From the NCBI GenBank assembly GCA_016188915.1, contig JACPGU010000002.1, positions 244,433 through 308,432 on the forward strand: DNA of 64,000 bases, in the 5' to 3' direction. Every line of letters starts with the position of its first letter. Positions within the stretch are counted from its first letter, which is position 1. The notes beneath the pieces are model-generated. The model made no database searches. It was not told the DNA's origin and saw only the letters and a program-made list of their open reading frames with translations. A program made the translations under genes and the position numbers. Of the stretch, positions 60,200 to 64,000 are shown in pieces. The stretch comes from Candidatus Microgenomates bacterium. GTDB lineage: Bacteria > Patescibacteria > JACPGU01.

Positions 60200-61675
60200 C
60201 TACAAATCAGATAGCCTTTTCCATATCTCTACCATTGCTAGAGTATCTAACTCGCAATATTTGAGCATGTCTTGATATAAGTGTTCTCGTTCTTCCTTGT
60301 CCACCTTCTCGTCTGTTAGTGTGAACCATGAAACTGAAGCTGTGCCACCCTCTTGGATATTAAGCTCCTTATATGACAGGTGAGGTACCATTACTGGTAA
60401 TACTTTCTTGAGTGAGGCGGAAGCCTTAAAGCCCTTGTCTGCTACATATCCATTCTTAAATATCATCATCAAATCAAACATTCTTTCATTCATACCCTCA
60501 AAGAATTCTTTATATTCAGGGTTTCTGCTGGCAATACCTGTATTACAACTCTTTTCAAAAGACATATTCCACGATATAAAAGTTCCTTTTTCTCCGACGA
60601 TATTATTCAGCGATTCATAAAGATCTTTGGTCGGGTCTTTGTATTCTTTTTCTAAAAACTCATAATGCTTTGCTTCTGCGTTTGGAGCTTCTATGACATG
60701 TAAAGAGTATTGAAACGGGATATTCTCGTAAGGCCTAAGCCCATCAAATAGAGGTACGGCTCCTCCAAATGTCTCATAGTCAATAAAATAGAGTGGATAT
60801 TCTAGGCTTGCTAATTCACTTTCAATCTCAGCTTTTTGTATTTCTCTTTGCCCATTTTTTACCAATTCAATATGCTTGATAAATTTTTCATTTTTTACAA
60901 ATCCTTCAGGAATATCAGTTAAATTAATAATTCCCATATCAAGCAGTATAGCTAGTTGTTTCTCTGATAGCCCACTTGCAACATCATAAATAGATTCTTC
61001 GGGTATTCCTTCCCAGCAATGAGATATATAGCTACATTCATAGGGATTCTTGCATTGCTTTAAAATAGTGACACTAGGCTCTTCTTTGAGTTCCAAAATC
61101 TTGAGGGCTTCAACGATTTCTTCCTTTACCTCTTCTGATTTTTCTTCCACTTCATTATTTACATCCTCTATCTTAAGAAGTTTTTCTGGTTCAATATCTC
61201 CATTTCTCACATACTGATTATTTACAAGAATCAAATATGCTTTGCCAACTTTTAATCCTTCTTTTTCAAGACATATTTTCTGAAAGGCAAGATCATAAAA
61301 ATGGATATCCTTTGGCTGTGTTGATGATTTTACTTCATAAATATCCCACGATTCGTTATCTTCGCTGAGTTTTATAATGTCACAACGACAGTAAAGATTG
61401 GTATTGAAATTAGAAAAGGTTGGCTGAAAAATAGTCTTTGCCCCTCCAGCTAGTAGCTCCTTTGTTTTTGAAATATCTGTCTTAAAATCATTATTACCCC
61501 CAGCCATTACGCCATCAGTAAATAATTCATAGGCGTATTTTTCTACTTCCGCTCCATCATCAAACATCTTTTGTGTTCCAGCATCAATCTCTCCAGCTAA
61601 ATCCTTGCGGAATTTTGCAAGCCAGAGATATTTTGGACATTGGATAAATTTTAAGAAGTCAGATTTGGTTAGCAT
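60200..61675 (-). CDS. DUF2779 nuclease-like protein with RNase H-type exonuclease end
   Basis: Protein of 491 residues. The N-terminal part (LTKSDFLKFIQCPKYLWLAKF, then IYEVKSSTQPKDIHFYDLAFQ) has the Glu-Val-Lys of a PD-(D/E)XK nuclease core as in RecB/Cas4-like proteins, with a Cys-rich cluster (CKNPYECSYISHCWEG) that could hold an Fe-S site. The C-terminal DUF2779 domain has YFIDYETFGGAVP, SWNMSFEKSCN and YCELDTLAMVEIW, the DEDD exonuclease pattern. It is probably a DNA-processing enzyme tied to the adjoining restriction or defence genes. It is next to HsdR with 22 bases between them. Confidence 0.9.
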   Translation of the reverse strand: MLTKSDFLKFIQCPKYLWLAKFRKDLAGEIDAGTQKMFDDGAEVEKYAYELFTDGVMAGGNNDFKTDISKTKELLAGGAKTIFQPTFSNFNTNLYCRCDIIKLSEDNESWDIYEVKSSTQPKDIHFYDLAFQKICLEKEGLKVGKAYLILVNNQYVRNGDIEPEKLLKIEDVNNEVEEKSEEVKEEIVEALKILELKEEPSVTILKQCKNPYECSYISHCWEGIPEESIYDVASGLSEKQLAILLDMGIINLTDIPEGFVKNEKFIKHIELVKNGQREIQKAEIESELASLEYPLYFIDYETFGGAVPLFDGLRPYENIPFQYSLHVIEAPNAEAKHYEFLEKEYKDPTKDLYESLNNIVGEKGTFISWNMSFEKSCNTGIASRNPEYKEFFEGMNERMFDLMMIFKNGYVADKGFKASASLKKVLPVMVPHLSYKELNIQEGGTASVSWFTLTDEKVDKEEREHLYQDMLKYCELDTLAMVEIWKRLSDL

Positions 61676-61697
61676 CTGAAAGTTTATTTAGTAGATA

Positions 61698-64000
61698 TTA
61701 TTTTCCCGCCCAGTCCTTACACAAGATTTCTGCCTGTTCTAGTACAGTTTGGGTAGCTTTATCCTGTTTGTCGGGTGGATAATGATATTTATTTAATAGC
61801 TTTTTCACATATACTCTGATCTTGGCTCGGACATTTTCTTTCAAAGTCCAGTCAATCGTAGTGTTTTGTCTAAGTAATACTACAAGCTCCTGTGAAATTT
61901 TCTTTAATGTTTCGTCTCCTAGATCCATAACCGCACTATCGTTTTCTGCAAGAGCATCATAAAAAGCCACTTCATCGTCTGATAGTTTCAGATCCTTTCC
62001 TCTTTCTTTTTCACCCCTAATTTTCTTAGCAAGTTCTACTAATTCAGCTATTACTTGAGCCGCTTCAATGGTCTGATTCTGATACTTTCTTATTGTTGCC
62101 TCTAGCATTTCTGCAAAGGATCTTGATTTCACAAGATACTTTCTTTCCATTACTTTTATTTCATCATTTAGGAGCTTCTTTAATAATTCCATGGCAACAT
62201 TTTTATGCTCCATATTTTTTACTTCTTGCAAGAATTCATCGGACAGGATAGATACATCGGGGGTTTTAAGTCCAGCGGCACTAAATATATCTACTACCTC
62301 GTCAGAAACCACCGCTTTTGCCACGATTTGTCTGATAGCCATATCATAATCTTCCTCGGTCGGCCCACCTTCACCACCTGTAATTTCTAGTTTTTTGATT
62401 CCTGCACCAACGGCCTGAAATAAAGCCAGATCGTCTCGTATTCTTAACGCTTCTTCGCTTGGTACTGCCAAAGAAAAAGCATAAGACAGCTCTGTGATGG
62501 ATTTTAAGTATCGCTTTTTGCCATCTTCTAATCCTAAAATATAGTTCATTGCTTCGGAGATCACTTTTGTTTTTGCTGTTGCTTTGTCTGAAAAATAAGC
62601 CGAATAGTCAAAGTCATGATACATGTCTTTAATAACTTCGTATTTTTCTAGCATTACTGCAATAGCTTCTTCCTGAGGGATAATCGGTGTAGATCTACCG
62701 CTTTCTGTGTAATAAGATAACGCTTCTTTAAGTGATGGTGCTATGCCAAGATAGTCAACTACTAAACCGCCTTGTTTATCTCTAAACACTCTATTTACTC
62801 TAGCTATTGCCTGCATCAATCCATGACCTTTCATTGGCTTATCAATATACATAGTGTGCATACACGGTGCGTCAAATCCCGTCAGCCACATATCGCGTAC
62901 AATAACCAACTTTAATTCATCTTTTGGATCCTTCATTCTCTTTGCTAGAGCTTCACGATCCTGCTTATTTCTAATATGTTTTTGAAAGTTCATCGGATCA
63001 CTTGCCGAACCTGTCATAACAACTTTTATAAATCCTTTCTTATTATCGTCATTGTGCCACTCTGGGCGGAGTTTAATTATCTCATCGTAAAGCTCAACAG
63101 CTATTCTTCTACTCATGGCAACAACCATGCCCTTGCCGTCTATTGAAGAAAGGCGATTTTCAAAATGATCAATAATATCTTTAGCTATTAATTTAACTCT
63201 TTTTTCAGAACCAACCATTGCTTCAAGGCGAGCCCACTTGCTTTTCAACTTTTCTTTTTTCTCTACTTCTTCGCCCTCGGTAAGATCTTCAAAGTCAGGG
63301 TCAATATTTGGCCTTTCTGATTCCAATAATTGAATCTTAGCTAGTCGTGCCTCATAGTAAATGGGTACAGTAGCATGATCCTCTACTGCTTGAGCAATAT
63401 CATATACATCTACATACTCTCCAAAGACAGCCCTAGTATTAGCATCTCTTAATTCAATAGGAGTGCCCGTAAAACCAATAAAAGAGGCGTTAGGCAACGC
63501 GTCGTGCATATGACGAGCAAAGCCGTCTATAAAGTCATATTGGCTCCTGTGGGCTTCATCAGCTATTACTACAATGTTTCTGCGGTCAGATAGCAGTTCT
63601 TGAGAAGCTCCTTTTTCCTCAGGAAAGAATTTTTGAATGGTGGTAAATATAACTCCACCCGAGGCAACCCTTAGAAGCTCCTTTAGGTGACCTCTATTTT
63701 CTGATTGAACAGGTGTTTGTCGCAATAGGTCTTGGCAATTTGAAAATACACCAAAGAGTTGATCATCAAGATCGTTTCTGTCTGTCAAAACAACTATTGT
63801 CGGATTATCCAAAACTTGAATCAATTTTCCCGCATAAAATACCATCGTCAAAGACTTACCGCTCCCTTGAGTGTGCCATACTACTCCGCATCTTCTATCT
63901 CCATTTAGGCTGGTAGCTTCTAGTGTCTCTTTGATCGCATGATTAGTGGCATGGTATTGATGGTAGGCGGCTAATTTCTTAATAGTATTTTCGCCGTCTG
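61698..64000 (-). CDS. hsdR: Type I restriction enzyme R subunit (HsdR), N-terminus beyond the window
   Basis: Motor and nuclease subunit of a type I restriction system that cuts unmodified DNA far from its site. The frame runs open to the window edge, with at least 767 residues visible. Helicase motifs follow in order: VWHTQGSGKSLTM (motif I; TTG at 63851 is inside it, not a start), IVVLTDRNDLDDQLFG, DEAHRSQYDF, GFTGTPIE, DMWLTGFDAPC and QAIARVNR. The C-terminal helical domain binds the HsdM/HsdS complex. The endonuclease domain and HsdM/HsdS should lie past the right edge. The C-terminus ends normally with CKDWAGK. Confidence 0.96.
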   Translation of the reverse strand, partial: DGENTIKKLAAYHQYHATNHAIKETLEATSLNGDRRCGVVWHTQGSGKSLTMVFYAGKLIQVLDNPTIVVLTDRNDLDDQLFGVFSNCQDLLRQTPVQSENRGHLKELLRVASGGVIFTTIQKFFPEEKGASQELLSDRRNIVVIADEAHRSQYDFIDGFARHMHDALPNASFIGFTGTPIELRDANTRAVFGEYVDVYDIAQAVEDHATVPIYYEARLAKIQLLESERPNIDPDFEDLTEGEEVEKKEKLKSKWARLEAMVGSEKRVKLIAKDIIDHFENRLSSIDGKGMVVAMSRRIAVELYDEIIKLRPEWHNDDNKKGFIKVVMTGSASDPMNFQKHIRNKQDREALAKRMKDPKDELKLVIVRDMWLTGFDAPCMHTMYIDKPMKGHGLMQAIARVNRVFRDKQGGLVVDYLGIAPSLKEALSYYTESGRSTPIIPQEEAIAVMLEKYEVIKDMYHDFDYSAYFSDKATAKTKVISEAMNYILGLEDGKKRYLKSITELSYAFSLAVPSEEALRIRDDLALFQAVGAGIKKLEITGGEGGPTEEDYDMAIRQIVAKAVVSDEVVDIFSAAGLKTPDVSILSDEFLQEVKNMEHKNVAMELLKKLLNDEIKVMERKYLVKSRSFAEMLEATIRKYQNQTIEAAQVIAELVELAKKIRGEKERGKDLKLSDDEVAFYDALAENDSAVMDLGDETLKKISQELVVLLRQNTTIDWTLKENVRAKIRVYVKKLLNKYHYPPDKQDKATQTVLEQAEILCKDWAGK

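Larger units (their letters stand above)
56081..63682. repeat. Dispersed octamer AAGCTCCT/AGGAGCTT, 17 sites in 7.6 kb
   Basis: On the plus strand AAGCTCCT (or AGCTCCT) starts at 56081, 56151, 56935, 57189, 57599, 57900, 58154, 58965, 59008, 60362, 61455, 61884, 63605 and 63675. The complement (AGGAGCT) is at 57021, 57850 and 62170, and the full palindrome AGGAGCTCCT is at 57204. They lie between genes and in several reading frames. In 1-56000 only one heptamer (near 33251) was found by eye. Confidence 0.65.

Noticed and set aside
63849..63851. TTG at 63851 as the start codon of HsdR
   Set aside because: It lies inside helicase motif I (HTQGSGKSLTM) and the frame stays open to the window edge.

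Overview
The window looks like a chromosomal segment of a Candidate Phyla Radiation (Patescibacteria) bacterium, probably Parcubacteria-like. This is inferred from several things seen together. There are very large beta-rich surface proteins and a C-terminal peptidoglycan-binding module. Most genes lack a clear Shine-Dalgarno site. Short GC-rich palindromes of the CCTGCCTGCC/GGCAGGCAGG type are scattered between and inside genes. Many small conserved proteins of unknown function carry zinc ribbons. TGA acts as a normal stop codon. The envelope genes (MurJ, a WecA/TagO-like transferase, GalU, a WxL-like surface locus) suggest a peptidoglycan-bearing, Gram-positive-like cell surface.

Layout. 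1-3.4 kb: end of a Mn-type superoxide dismutase, an RRM RNA-binding protein, TypA and a tRNA-Arg. 3.4-8.6 kb: a compact SUF iron-sulphur operon with its own IscR-like regulator and a palindrome at the start of transcription (rrf2-sufC-sufB-short sufD-Rieske-sufS-sufU). 8.6-24.5 kb: a surface region with a small WxL-like protein, a DUF916-like membrane protein with a LysM-like tail, a 2446-residue repeat protein ending in the same WxL-like domain, a 47-residue membrane protein, and a 1428-residue propeller-repeat protein ending in a peptidoglycan-binding domain. A plant-type ketol-acid reductoisomerase lies inside this region on the other strand. 24.5-40 kb: housekeeping and small-molecule genes (L25, PurN, HIT, cupredoxin, Dcd, DoxX, NDH-2-like, aspartoacylase-like, GCS2, Nudix, HAD nucleotidase, DEAD helicase, YdeI-like, EamA, methyltransferase, XRE). 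40-54.5 kb: three tRNA-Ser genes, GalU, FtsH, an ABC exporter, MurJ, LepA, a WecA-like transferase, Ndk, an M16 peptidase and XerC/D. 56-64 kb: an accessory island with a CAAX-type protease operon behind a structured leader RNA, a DUF262/DUF1524 protein, a DUF2779 nuclease-like protein and the start-truncated R subunit of a type I restriction system.

How the parts relate. SOD, SUF, Rieske, cupredoxin, DoxX and the NDH-2-like protein together suggest a cell that meets oxygen and maintains Fe-S clusters. The WxL-like locus, the PG-binding protein, MurJ, the lipid-carrier transferase and GalU form an envelope theme. The 56-64 kb island differs from the rest of the window by a strong local excess of the octamer AAGCTCCT/AGGAGCTT.

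The most unusual signals are four. (1) tRNA genes carry long palindromes at their 3' ends and truncated tRNA 5' pieces upstream. (2) A WxL/DUF916-like surface locus is present. (3) A promoter-driven RNA with mutually exclusive stems sits in front of the CAAX-protease operon. (4) A frame-independent octamer is enriched in the defence island. Two other genes also sit behind a promoter followed by an intrinsic terminator.
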